In this document: positions 35,866 to 43,835 of the stretch, piece by piece
Numbering within the stretch: position 1 is the first letter of the stretch
How the letters are laid out: each line of letters opens with the position of its first letter
NCBI RefSeq assembly: GCF_002252445.1
Contig: NZ_NNRJ01000058.1
Location: 1 to 62,308, forward strand
Direction: 5' to 3'
Origin: Brucella thiophenivorans
GTDB taxonomy: Bacteria > Pseudomonadota > Alphaproteobacteria > Rhizobiales > Rhizobiaceae
Length of the DNA stretch: 62,308 nt
The notes under the pieces: generated by a model
Databases searched by the model: none
Told to the model about the DNA's origin: nothing
Seen by the model: only the letters and a program-made list of their open reading frames with translations
Position numbers and translations under genes: made by a program

Positions 35866-36399
35866 ATGGCACATCCAAACAGACTGAATTCCACTGCACT
35901 TGATTTAGTGCCCGAAACAGCCACGGCAGATGAACTCAAAGCGGCAATGCGCCAGCTTGCTGCTGGCATCAGCGTTGTAACCGTAGGCACGGGCGAGGCC
36001 AAAACAGGCGCAACGGTGACATCTGCAACGGCACTCTCCGTTGAGCCACCTACAATTATCGTCAATATCAATCTGGCTGCGTCTATCTGGCCTGTCATCA
36101 ATACTGAGCGCCGCTTCTGCCTCAATGTTCTATCCGCTAAGCAACAAGCCGTTGCCGATCGTTTTGCGGGACGAAACGGCGAAAAGGGTGCGGCGCGCTA
36201 TGAGGGGGCCGAATGGTATGCGCTTGAAACTGGTGCATTGGCACTCAAAGGCGCACTCGCTTCGATTGATTGCGAAGTGGAAGACGTGATTGAGCGGCAT
36301 ACCCATGCCATCATCATCGGTCGCGCGCTTAAAATCGTGACCGGGAACGGTGAGCCTCTTATCTATCATCACGGACGTTATCACGCCTTACCGCTCTGA
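35866..36399 (+). CDS. Flavin reductase (HpaC/NtaB-like), partner of the LLM monooxygenase
   Basis: A 177-residue flavin-reductase-like protein: AAMRQLAAGISVVTVGTGEA, GATVTSATALSVEPPTIIVNI and a C-terminal RALKIVTGNGEPLIYHHGRYH. It should reduce FMN with NAD(P)H for the LLM oxygenase encoded 68 bp upstream. The ATG at 35866 is used; an in-frame TTG at 35863 is the only longer option. It is the last gene of the operon before a mosaic repeat. Confidence 0.92.
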   Translation: MAHPNRLNSTALDLVPETATADELKAAMRQLAAGISVVTVGTGEAKTGATVTSATALSVEPPTIIVNINLAASIWPVINTERRFCLNVLSAKQQAVADRFAGRNGEKGAARYEGAEWYALETGALALKGALASIDCEVEDVIERHTHAIIIGRALKIVTGNGEPLIYHHGRYHALPL

Positions 36400-36409
36400 C
36401 ATTTTTTGA

Positions 36410-36457
36410 ACGCGCACCTTATCCAAACACCGCTGCGAACTTTTCAGGATGCGCTCC
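36410..36457. repeat. Hyphomicrobiales intergenic palindromic repeat (degenerate copy)
   Basis: The arms GCGCACCTTATCC and GGATGCGCTCC surround AAACACCGCTGCGAACTTTTCA. It lies between the reductase stop (36399) and the GntR gene. Confidence 0.6.
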
Positions 36458-36510
36458 AGACACGCATTTTATCTAAAACAACGGTTGCCCTCCCCACACA
36501 AATTGCCTAG

Positions 36511-36521
36511 CTGTTAGACAA
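36511..36521. promoter_or_regulatory. FadR-type GntR half-palindrome before the GntR gene
   Basis: CTGTTAGACAA fits the FadR-subfamily operator TNGTNNNACNA at all but the first position. It lies 28 bp upstream of the GTG start of the GntR gene, suggesting autoregulation. Confidence 0.4.
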
Positions 36522-36548
36522 GTTGTATGAATGTGGGAGAGTTGGGAC

Positions 36549-37259
36549 GTGATTGACTGGTTATCCAATAGCACGCCGGTTAACAGAAAAAGCGCTGCTG
36601 AAATTGTCTTTGAAGACATTCGCTCCGCAATAACAACCGGCCGTCTTGAGATTGGCACCCGCCTCCCCTCCGAAGCACGGTTAGCCGAAAAATATAGCGT
36701 CAGTCGCCCGATCGTTCGCGAAGCACTGCGTTCGCTGCAAACGCTGGGCCTCACTCAGACCCGCACCGGCAGTGGCACCTATGTGCTCAAATCTTCCCCC
36801 GGTCTTGAGCTTAGCTATGGTGGCTATTCTGCCAACGATCTTATTGAAGCGCGTCCTTTCATCGAAGTGCCAGCAGCAGGCTGGGCGGCCATCCGCCATA
36901 CGCAGGAACAGATCGCCAAGCTCATGGATCTTTGCGAGCGCATGGACAAGCAAACCGATCTGCATAAATGGGTCCTGCTTGACACTGAGTTTCACAGCGT
37001 CATTGCTTTGGCGTCAGGCAACGCTGTTTTCGCAAATATTGTTACGGATGCCCGTGATGCACTCTCGCTCCAATCGGAGCTCGTCAACCTGATGGCTGGT
37101 CGCCGTACCGCATCCAATATCGAGCATCGCCAGATCGCAGAGGCCATCCAGTCCGGCTCCGAAGAACGGGCGCGTCTTGCCATGCAGAACCACCTCGGCC
37201 AAGTGAAACTCGCGGTAACGACGATTATATCGAAAGAAAAAGCGACGCCGGACATTTAA
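36549..37259 (+). CDS. GntR-family (FadR-subfamily) regulator
   Basis: A 236-residue regulator. The winged helix domain has SAAEIVFEDIRSAITTGRLEIGTRLPSEARLAEKYSVSRPIVREALRSLQTLGL in the first 75 residues (given here by its landmarks only: GTRLPSE, VSRPIVREALRSL). It is followed by an FCD effector domain with EFHSVIALASGN. The GTG at 36549 is preceded by GGGAGAG at 8 nt; an ATG at 36531 is possible. It lies directly downstream of, and on the same strand as, the ABC/monooxygenase operon, and is its likely regulator. Confidence 0.9.
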   Translation: MIDWLSNSTPVNRKSAAEIVFEDIRSAITTGRLEIGTRLPSEARLAEKYSVSRPIVREALRSLQTLGLTQTRTGSGTYVLKSSPGLELSYGGYSANDLIEARPFIEVPAAGWAAIRHTQEQIAKLMDLCERMDKQTDLHKWVLLDTEFHSVIALASGNAVFANIVTDARDALSLQSELVNLMAGRRTASNIEHRQIAEAIQSGSEERARLAMQNHLGQVKLAVTTIISKEKATPDI

Positions 37260-37280
37260 TCCGGAGTGCTAATCAGGCTT

Positions 37281-37310
37281 GTTTTGGCATCCTGTAAGGG
37301 TGTCCAAAAC
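37281..37310 (+). terminator. Strong hairpin after the GntR gene
   Basis: GTTTTGGCATCCT-GTA-AGGGTG-T-CCAAAAC forms a 13-bp stem with one bulge, starting 21 bp after the stop codon. The tail is CCAATATAAAATTTT rather than a pure T-run. Confidence 0.6.
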
Positions 37311-37568
37311 CCAATATAAAATTTTGAATTTGTTGCACAATCATTCTTAAAATTAGCCATCGGCATTAAGCTTCTTTCGGCCCAGCCCCCCTGTATCACC
37401 TCAAAAAACGCCAATCGAGTCACCTTGACTGGGGAATTTCGATGTGCGTTAAGACTTTCATTGAATTTGTCTTACAGCTTTACAGAAAATCAAAAGCTAT
37501 ATGGTTTACCGCCAAGCATTTCATAAAAGCTATTTCTTTATTCAAAACCAGGCTCTCAGGGAGGAGCG
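37311..37568. other. Intergenic region before the amino-acid permease
   Basis: About 260 bp without a gene I can support. It ends in the strong ribosome binding site GGGAGGAG of the permease. No obvious operator was found. Confidence 0.5.
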
Positions 37569-39038
37569 ATGACAACCGAATTTATCAAGGCCACGAAAGC
37601 CGAGCGAGAAGTCTTCAAAGAAGAGGACAGTGGCTATCACAAAGCACTGAAGCCGCGTCAAATCCAGATGATTGCTATTGGGGGAGCAATTGGTACGGGT
37701 CTGTTTCTGGGGGCAGGTGGACGGTTAGTGCAAGCTGGTCCATCGCTGGTAATCGTCTACGCCGTCTGTGGTTTTTTTGCGTTTCTGGTTCTGCGCGCCC
37801 TTGGCGAATTAATCATGCATCGCCCAAGCTCCGGCTCTTTTGTCTCCTATGCACGCGAGTTCTATGGAGAGAAGATGGCTTTTGCAGCCGGCTGGATGTA
37901 TTGGCTCAACTGGGCGATGACATCAATCGCGGACGTGACCGCTGTCGCGCTCTATATGAACTTCTTCAAACATTATGTGCCGTGGCTTGAGGGTATCGAC
38001 CAGTGGATGTTTGCCATGTCGGCGCTGATCCTTGTGCTGTCGATGAACCTGCTCTCGGTTAAGGTTTTCGGCGAACTGGAATTCTGGTTCAGCCTTGTCA
38101 AAGTGCTTTCACTGGTGATTTTCCTGATCGTCGGTATTTATTTCGTCGTCACCGGCACGCCGATTGATGGTCATCAGCCGGGCTTCCATCTTATCCGCGA
38201 GAGCGGAGGATTTTTTCCGAACGGCATATTACCCGCCCTTGTGATCATACAAGGCGTTGTTTTCGCCTATGCCTCGATTGAGCTGATCGGCACAACAGCT
38301 GGTGAAACCGAGGATCCGCGCAAGATCATGCCCGGTGCGATTAAAACTGTCGTTTTCCGCCTGCTGGTTTTCTATGTCGGTTCTGTCCTGCTTCTGACGA
38401 TGCTTCTTCCTCATACCCTTTATTCGGGTGGAGAGAGCCCGTTCGTGACATTTTTCAGCAAAATCGGCGTTGAGGGTGCTGATGTTATTATGAATCTTGT
38501 CGTGCTGACCGCTGTTCTGTCATCACTGAATGCCGGTCTCTATTCGACCGGGCGTATTCTTCATTCCATGGCCGTTTCCGGTTCTGCGCCTGCATCGCTT
38601 GCCAAGATGAACAAGAATGGCGTGCCCTATGTAGGCATAGCTGTAACGGCCGTTGTGACTGCAATCGGCGTGGCACTGAACGCCTTTGTTCCTGCAGCAG
38701 CATTTGAAATTGCGCTCAATTTGGCCTCACTGGGTATCATCACTGCATGGGCTGTCATTATTCTCTGCCAGCTCAAGCTATGGTATCTCGCACGCAAGGG
38801 CGAAATTGCCCGTCCGCAATTTCGTATGTTCGGCGCGCCATATACCGGAATTCTCACCCTTTTCTTCCTGTTTGGCGTTCTGGTTCTTATGGCTTTCGAT
38901 TACCCGATCGGCTCATATACTATAGGTTCGCTGATTATCATTGTACCCGCACTGGTTATTGGCTGGTATTGTCTGCGTGAACGAATCTATCGTCTGGCAG
39001 CGCAACGCGCAGCCGAGACAGGACATGCTGACAAGTGA
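37569..39038 (+). CDS. Amino-acid permease (AAT/APC family, asparagine/GABA-type)
   Basis: A 489-residue APC transporter with 12 spans. It opens with [25 protein letters not shown] and contains [16 protein letters not shown], both hallmarks of the amino-acid transporter (AAT) subfamily to which AnsP, GabP and AroP belong. It is followed 9 bp later by an asparaginase gene. Asparagine is therefore the best guess for its cargo, taken up with a proton across the inner membrane. Confidence 0.93.
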   Translation: MTTEFIKATKAEREVFKEEDSGYHKALKPRQIQMIAIGGAIGTGLFLGAGGRLVQAGPSLVIVYAVCGFFAFLVLRALGELIMHRPSSGSFVSYAREFYGEKMAFAAGWMYWLNWAMTSIADVTAVALYMNFFKHYVPWLEGIDQWMFAMSALILVLSMNLLSVKVFGELEFWFSLVKVLSLVIFLIVGIYFVVTGTPIDGHQPGFHLIRESGGFFPNGILPALVIIQGVVFAYASIELIGTTAGETEDPRKIMPGAIKTVVFRLLVFYVGSVLLLTMLLPHTLYSGGESPFVTFFSKIGVEGADVIMNLVVLTAVLSSLNAGLYSTGRILHSMAVSGSAPASLAKMNKNGVPYVGIAVTAVVTAIGVALNAFVPAAAFEIALNLASLGIITAWAVIILCQLKLWYLARKGEIARPQFRMFGAPYTGILTLFFLFGVLVLMAFDYPIGSYTIGSLIIIVPALVIGWYCLRERIYRLAAQRAAETGHADK

Positions 39039-39047
39039 GGGGCAGGA

Positions 39048-39998
39048 GTGAATAATACGCAATTCAAACCATTGGTGGCGATCATCGCCACTGGTGGAAC
39101 TATTGCAAGTAAGCGCGGGGAAGACGGCGCAAGCACACCGACGCTGAGTGGCGACGATCTGCTGGCAACTCTGGGTGACGTGAATGCAGAGCTTCGTGCT
39201 ATCGATCTGATGGCCAAGGATTCATCCAGCCTGACATTGTTCGATATGCAGACCATCAGCGATGCCGTTGAGGTACAACTCAATGATCCGGCAATTCATG
39301 GTATCGTTGTGCTTCACGGCACAGATTCCATGGAAGAAACGGCCCTCCTTGTTCATCTGCAAAGGCATCCTTCCAAGCCGGTTATTTTCACCGGCGCACA
39401 ATTCACCGCAGATCATCCTGATGCTGACGGCCCAACGAATCTGACCGCAGCAATCGGTCTGGCTACCGATCCCGCCAATTCGGAGAAGGGCGTGCTGATT
39501 GCGTTTGGCGGTCGGATTGTTCCCGCTTGGGGCGCTTTTAAATATAGCAGCGATGATGCCGACGCTTTCAGATCTGTGCGCGAACTTAAAACACCAGACT
39601 CTATTCCCCTGCTTGCCCCTGTCAGTGGAATGCGCATCGACATTGTCGCTATTCATCCCGGTTGTGACGACGTTCATATTCAAGCCAGCATCAATGCTGG
39701 AGCGAATGGTATCGTGCTTGCAGCGCTTGGTTCAGGCAATGCAAATGTCCGTATCATCAATGCCATAGTACAATGCGCCCAGCTTAATATCCCGGTTGTG
39801 ATTTCAAGCCGCGTTCCAACCGGTATTCTGGTGCCAGGATATGGCGGCGGCGGCGGCGGTTTTGATCTGGTTCAGGCCGGTGCGGTCTGTTCTCAGACAT
39901 TGCGCCCCGGTCAGGCACGAATTCTACTGGCCAGCATGGTGGCGAATAGATGCCCGCAAGATGCAATTGTCAGAGCTTTCGACGATCTGAATTTCTAA
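39048..39998 (+). CDS. L-asparaginase (type I/II fold)
   Basis: A 316-residue amidohydrolase converting asparagine to aspartate and ammonia. It has ATGGTIASKRG (nucleophile Thr18) and HGTDSMEETALL, the two active-site signatures of the bacterial asparaginase family. No signal peptide is seen, so it is likely cytosolic. The start is GTG with GGCAGGA upstream. It is co-transcribed with the amino-acid permease. The C-terminal GYGGGGGGFDLVQAG matches the closing region of the family. Glutamine side-activity cannot be judged from the sequence. Confidence 0.93.
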   Translation: MNNTQFKPLVAIIATGGTIASKRGEDGASTPTLSGDDLLATLGDVNAELRAIDLMAKDSSSLTLFDMQTISDAVEVQLNDPAIHGIVVLHGTDSMEETALLVHLQRHPSKPVIFTGAQFTADHPDADGPTNLTAAIGLATDPANSEKGVLIAFGGRIVPAWGAFKYSSDDADAFRSVRELKTPDSIPLLAPVSGMRIDIVAIHPGCDDVHIQASINAGANGIVLAALGSGNANVRIINAIVQCAQLNIPVVISSRVPTGILVPGYGGGGGGFDLVQAGAVCSQTLRPGQARILLASMVANRCPQDAIVRAFDDLNF

Positions 39999-40037
39999 AG
40001 CACCGCTAAATCATAAAATATTAGCCATAGTCTTGAA

Positions 40038-40181
40038 TCGGACCATTCGATTTCTATCTAAACAATGTGGACCGGGCCCCTCTGGCGGTTTCCTGAAACC
40101 GTGATGTCGGACCACTTCGAGTAAGCTCGAGGTCAGCCCGGTCAAATCCTCGCCGACCTTGTTAATTAAATCAGAGGTCGG
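40038..40181 (+). ncRNA. Structured 5' leader of the TerC gene, candidate regulatory RNA
   Basis: Several nested helices precede terC. P1 is GACCGGGC (40070-40077) with GCCCGGTC (40136-40143). Inside it are P2 CGGTTTC / GAAACCG (40086-40101) and P3 at 40114-40133 with a TAAG loop, forming a three-way junction. Downstream, CCGACCT (40153-40159) pairs with AGGTCGG (40175-40181), hiding the Shine-Dalgarno GAGG. The hexamer GAGGTC occurs both in P3 and over the Shine-Dalgarno sequence, so the two can compete for the same partner. This is riboswitch-like. TerC genes in other bacteria often follow the Mn2+ yybP-ykoY RNA, but I do not see its conserved loop, so the class is open. Confidence 0.55.
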
Positions 40182-40183
40182 AA

Positions 40184-41179
40184 ATGGAAATTTTCATTAC
40201 ACTCTTTATGGGAACACCGGTCTGGATGTGGCTGGTGTTCATTGGCATTGTTCTTGCACTTTTAGTGCTGGACCTGGGTGTCTTTAACAAAGAAGACCAT
40301 GAGATCGAGATCGGCGAAAGCCTCAAGATGTCAGCGTTTTATATAACGCTTGGCCTAGCTTTCTCCGGCTTTGTCTGGTGGCAGATGACCAGCGAGGCGA
40401 CAGCGCAATATCTCACGGCCTTTGTGGTCGAAAAGACCCTGGCACTCGATAATATCTTCGTCATTGCGCTCATTTTCAGCTTCTTTGCGATTCCGAGAAA
40501 GTATCAGCACCGCGTGCTGTTCTGGGGTATTCTCGGCGTTATTATTCTGCGCGGCATTATGATCGGCCTGGGTGCCACAATCGTCGCAAATTATCACTGG
40601 GTTCTTTATCTCTTTGCGGTCTTCCTGATCGTAACGGGTATCAAGATGCTTTTCTCAGGTGATGACGAAGAGCCTGATTTGAGTAAAAATCCAATCTTGC
40701 GCTTTGCTCGCAAACGTATGCGTGTGACAGATGAACTGCACGGCAATGCGTTTTTCGTACGCATTAAGGACAGCAAAACAGGCAAGATGGTGAGTTTTGC
40801 TACGCCGCTTTTCCTTGCGCTGGTCATGATCGAATTTGCCGATCTGATTTTCGCAGTGGATTCAGTGCCTGCAGTCTTCACGATAACGACTGATCCGTTC
40901 ATCGTTTACACCTCCAATATCTTTGCAATCCTCGGCCTCAGAGCTCTGTTCTTTGCCTTGTCTGCAATTTTGCATCGTTTTGCCTATCTCAAATATGCAC
41001 TGTCCATCCTGCTGATTTTCATCGGCTCCAAGATGTTCATTGCGGACTTAATGGGCTGGGAGAAATTCCCTCCCGCATGGTCGCTGGGTATTACCTTTGC
41101 AATTCTTGGTGCAGGTATTGTGGTTTCACTGGTCAAAACCAAGGACGAAGACAAAGCTGTTACGGATAATCACGCCTAA
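40184..41179 (+). CDS. TerC/Alx-family membrane protein
   Basis: A 331-residue integral membrane protein with about nine spans. Family motifs: ALDNIFVIALIFSFFAIP, VMIEFADLIFAVDSVPAVFTIT and NIFAILGLRALFFAL. TerC proteins are implicated in manganese export, pH response or metallation of secreted enzymes; their role here is inferred. Conserved acidic residues within membrane spans (Asp in DNIF, Glu/Asp in EFADLIFAVDSVPA) are typical. Translation probably depends on opening of the 5' leader hairpin that covers its ribosome binding site. Confidence 0.92.
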   Translation: MEIFITLFMGTPVWMWLVFIGIVLALLVLDLGVFNKEDHEIEIGESLKMSAFYITLGLAFSGFVWWQMTSEATAQYLTAFVVEKTLALDNIFVIALIFSFFAIPRKYQHRVLFWGILGVIILRGIMIGLGATIVANYHWVLYLFAVFLIVTGIKMLFSGDDEEPDLSKNPILRFARKRMRVTDELHGNAFFVRIKDSKTGKMVSFATPLFLALVMIEFADLIFAVDSVPAVFTITTDPFIVYTSNIFAILGLRALFFALSAILHRFAYLKYALSILLIFIGSKMFIADLMGWEKFPPAWSLGITFAILGAGIVVSLVKTKDEDKAVTDNHA

Positions 41180-41202
41180 GCAGCGAAATATTCCAAGATT
41201 GA

Positions 41203-41232
41203 GGCGTCAGAGGAAGCTCTGGCGCCTTTCTC
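41203..41232 (+). terminator. Rho-independent terminator of the TerC gene
   Basis: GGCGTCAGAG-GAAG-CTCTGGCGCC followed by TTTCTC has a 10-bp stem with one G-T pair and a stable GAAG loop. It abuts the convergent repC stop (41231). Confidence 0.85.
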
Positions 41233-42433
41233 ATTGCAGCTTTGCCGTTATCTCACGATGTTTGCCATGCAGAGCGCTGCTCATCAAAGCTTTTATAGAA
41301 AAGCCACCCTCGGCAGCTTTTTCCACGAGAATGCGTAGATAGCCGCTTATGGACCGAATATCGCCATATCGTTGCAACAGATAAGCAACAACAATGGCTG
41401 TGTTCTCTCTTCCTAAGATATTCAGAGCGAATTGATGAAGTCGGGTATCGATCCCGATAAATCCTCTGACCTTATCAGTCGTATCAATCAAATGATGCCA
41501 TTGCGTGATTGGTTGGGCAGCATAAGACGCGATTTCGGGACATGCTCGCAAGACAAAATCAAGGGAAACAGCGGTTTTCTGTAATGGTTTTCCAATCAAA
41601 GAACACGTTTTGGTTTCCGGTTCTGCAAGGCTTCTATCAATATGATATTCTGGTTTTGATTCATAATAGTGCCGCTCATTTTGAGACTCTATGCCGCTCA
41701 ATTCCTGAGAATTTTGATTGTTTTTCAATGCTTTGTCGATTGCAGCATAAATCTGTTCAAGTTTTTGGATTAAAATACGCAGTTCTTCTGCACTAGCACG
41801 GCGCGGAATTGTGTCTATGACAGTTCGGAAAACTGTACTGATGTCAGTCCATGTACCGTTGAGTTTCTGTTCAACGGCAAATTCAACTATTTTCGTTATA
41901 TCGCGGCGCATCAGGGTTAGTTGCTCGCGCAATTCACGAAGCATGGTTTTATCGGCTTTGACCTGTTCTGCCGCTGCTTCAATTTCATCTTTGCGTGCAA
42001 GCAGTGGTGTAAGGCAAAACCCAAAGGCAAGTTTTACATCGCCGGCTTTGTTACGGCGCGCATATCGTTTGCCGTTTGGGCTATCCTGGCGCGTGACGAG
42101 ACCCGCATCGACCAGCGCTGCGAGATGTCTGCGCAAAGTCGCATCGGCCATACCATGGGCACGTAGCGAGAGCTGTTTGTTGGAAGGAAACACAATGAGA
42201 CTATTGGTTTCGCTCAACGTGTTCTCAGGATAAAAAGACAGCAGCGCTGCAAGAACCGCAAGCGTGCGATCGCTAATACCCAGAATGCTCTTGCCTTCGC
42301 AGAGCCAGCGATGAAGCTGCCATTTATCGACAGCTGATCCTTCAGGAATTTCTCGTGCTTTTTGCTGCATTGACAACAAGGCATGAGTCATCCTTTGACG
42401 GCCAAAAGGCGTCAAGCCGAATTGAGACTCCAT
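41231..42433 (-). CDS. repC: Plasmid replication initiator RepC
   Basis: A 400-residue RepC of repABC replicons. N-terminal FGRQRMTHALLSMQQKA, DKWQLHRWLCEGKSILGISDRTLAVLAALLSF (central HTH) and LRRHLAALVDAGLVTRQDSPNGKRYARRN, plus the C-terminal YAAQPITQWHHLID and ISGYLRILVEKA are typical. RepC binds the origin inside its own gene, conventionally in an AT-rich central stretch. The ribosome binding site is GAAGGA. Its expression is held down by the antisense RNA at 42528-42580. Length is normal. Confidence 0.95.
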   Translation of the reverse strand: MESQFGLTPFGRQRMTHALLSMQQKAREIPEGSAVDKWQLHRWLCEGKSILGISDRTLAVLAALLSFYPENTLSETNSLIVFPSNKQLSLRAHGMADATLRRHLAALVDAGLVTRQDSPNGKRYARRNKAGDVKLAFGFCLTPLLARKDEIEAAAEQVKADKTMLRELREQLTLMRRDITKIVEFAVEQKLNGTWTDISTVFRTVIDTIPRRASAEELRILIQKLEQIYAAIDKALKNNQNSQELSGIESQNERHYYESKPEYHIDRSLAEPETKTCSLIGKPLQKTAVSLDFVLRACPEIASYAAQPITQWHHLIDTTDKVRGFIGIDTRLHQFALNILGRENTAIVVAYLLQRYGDIRSISGYLRILVEKAAEGGFSIKALMSSALHGKHREITAKLQ

Positions 42434-42492
42434 TTTCCTTCACCTTCTACAAGGCAAAAGAAATCCAACCGCCAAAATGACGCTAATAACAC

Positions 42493-42521
42493 TTGACAGT
42501 GATTCGTGAATTTGCGATTCT
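42493..42521 (+). promoter_or_regulatory. Promoter of the antisense ctRNA
   Basis: TTGACA (42493-42498) and GATTCT (42516-42521) are separated by 17 bp. It reads against repC, which is where all studied repABC plasmids carry the counter-transcript promoter. Confidence 0.7.
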
Positions 42522-42527
42522 CTAGTT

Positions 42528-42580
42528 GCTAAACCAATGAGAAGGGCTTCCACGCGGCGACGTTTGGGGGCCTTTTTCTT
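42528..42580 (+). ncRNA. Antisense counter-transcribed RNA (incompatibility RNA) between repB and repC
   Basis: A predicted RNA of about 53 nt starting 7 bp downstream of the -10 box and ending in a hairpin (GGGCTTCCACG ... CGTTTGGGGGCC) with TTTTTCTTTT. It runs opposite to repC within the repB-repC gap. In repABC replicons this RNA limits RepC synthesis and sets copy number and incompatibility. The transcription start is estimated, not measured. Confidence 0.7.
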
Positions 42581-42780
42581 TTGCTTCGATTTCCTTTTCC
42601 ACTGCTCTTGCAAGTGACCATCACTCGCACTCACTCGGATTTTACGCGTTACGCTTACGTGAGGGATAAGTTTTCCTCATTATCTAAGCGCGCCATACTC
42701 AACAATATGCATTTGACGCACTCGGGGTCTCCTATTCAACATGCTGTGGACTTGAGTTGCCGCAGCAAGAAATGACTTCC
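42581..42780. other. Rest of the repB-repC intergenic region
   Basis: The total repB-repC gap is 347 bp, longer than the ~150 bp usual for repABC plasmids. Apart from the ctRNA region this part shows no gene. CACTCGCACTCACTCGG (42622-42638) is a short partly repetitive stretch of unknown meaning. Confidence 0.45.
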
Positions 42781-43767
42781 TCACTTCTCCTCATCGCGAA
42801 ATGACGCATAAAGCGTATCGAGATTGCGAGAAATCCAGTCAGCAAAACGTTGGCCATTGGCAGCACCAAGCGCCAGAGTAGCTGTTTTACCGGTTTGTTT
42901 GACCACGACATTGACGCTCTTATCTTCGGGCGTCCATGTAGTCCCTGTTCTCGCAGATGCTTTGGTAACAGGCTTCTTCTGACCAGTTCCCTTGAGATCG
43001 CCATAGAGCTGTTCAAAGCGTGCTGAAGACTGGGCATTTTTGAAAGCAGCAGTTGAGATTAGTTCACGCGCAGCGTCGGCTTTGCCCGGCATTTCTATAA
43101 GCTTGCGCAATTCCAGCCAGCGATCACGCCCGATACCCTTTGCAGCACCAATTGCCACCAGCATATCTTCAGGAATGGCGCGAGGAATTGTCAGCATTTT
43201 TGACAAGGTTTGATAATCAACTGACAAAGCTGCCTGGATTGCTTCGCGGCTAAAGCTCATATCCTCGAGGCGAGCCGCGAACAGCACACGTTCAATGAAG
43301 CTGAGATTGGCGCGTGCAGAATTTTCCTGACCCTGGCTCAGGATATGCTCAAGGTCTTGCAGAGGCTTTATGACAGCCTTGACTTTAATGCCTAGCTCAC
43401 GTGCTACACTTGCACGGCGATGACCGAAAACGATCATGTAACGGCCACTAGTCTGCGGATGAGGGCGAACGAGGATCGGGCTGTCTTGCCCTCTTTCCCG
43501 AATAGCTTCGAGAAGCTCGGCATATTCTTGATCATTCGCTTCTGGCAGACGATCAGCTATGAAGGAAACGTCGAGAACCGCCGGATCGAGTTCAACGATG
43601 GCTTCACCATCAAACTTTTGTGCAGCCTGCTTCGCTAACTCATCAATTGATGCGGAAAGAGACTTTGCGGCACCAAAACGACGCGTCGAACTTTCCATCG
43701 GTGCAGCGGTTTGTTCTTCCGTTGTTTCCGGGCGCATGACGCTTTCAAAAATGTTTTTCCGTGCCAT
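42781..43767 (-). CDS. repB: Plasmid partitioning protein RepB (ParB family)
   Basis: A 328-residue ParB homologue. The N-terminal MARKNIFESVM is typical of RepB, the ParB/Srx domain includes PILVRPHPQTSGRYMIVFGHRRASVARELG, and an HTH follows (ALSVDYQTLSKML). The ATG at 43767 has AAGGA 7 nt upstream; the ATG at 43773 would be too close to it. It should bind parS sites, for which the palindromes at 43820 and 45215 are candidates, and partner with RepA ATPase in segregation. It ends 347 bp before repC. Confidence 0.93.
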   Translation of the reverse strand: MARKNIFESVMRPETTEEQTAAPMESSTRRFGAAKSLSASIDELAKQAAQKFDGEAIVELDPAVLDVSFIADRLPEANDQEYAELLEAIRERGQDSPILVRPHPQTSGRYMIVFGHRRASVARELGIKVKAVIKPLQDLEHILSQGQENSARANLSFIERVLFAARLEDMSFSREAIQAALSVDYQTLSKMLTIPRAIPEDMLVAIGAAKGIGRDRWLELRKLIEMPGKADAARELISTAAFKNAQSSARFEQLYGDLKGTGQKKPVTKASARTGTTWTPEDKSVNVVVKQTGKTATLALGAANGQRFADWISRNLDTLYASFRDEEK

Positions 43768-43819
43768 TCTCATATCCTTAAACCAGGCATAAGACTGATT
43801 TCATTTCATTATTTCAAAC

Positions 43820-43835
43820 TTAGACGGCAGTCTAA
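43820..43835. promoter_or_regulatory. Candidate parS / RepB-binding palindrome, repA stop overlap
   Basis: TTAGACGGCAGTCTAA is a 16-bp palindrome with only one mismatched pair in the centre. Its core CNGCNG matches the repABC parS pattern GTTNNCNGCNGNNAAC. It covers the repA stop and the repA-repB gap. Confidence 0.6.

Noticed and set aside
37442..37990. A 182-codon open frame overlapping the start of the amino-acid permease
   Set aside because: It is out of frame with a clear transporter gene and has Trp/Arg/Ser-rich nonsense composition.
40070..40150. A tRNA, suggested by a GGTCAAATCC-like stretch
   Set aside because: No acceptor stem, anticodon loop or CCA position fits. The helices form a three-way junction leading to a Shine-Dalgarno hairpin instead.
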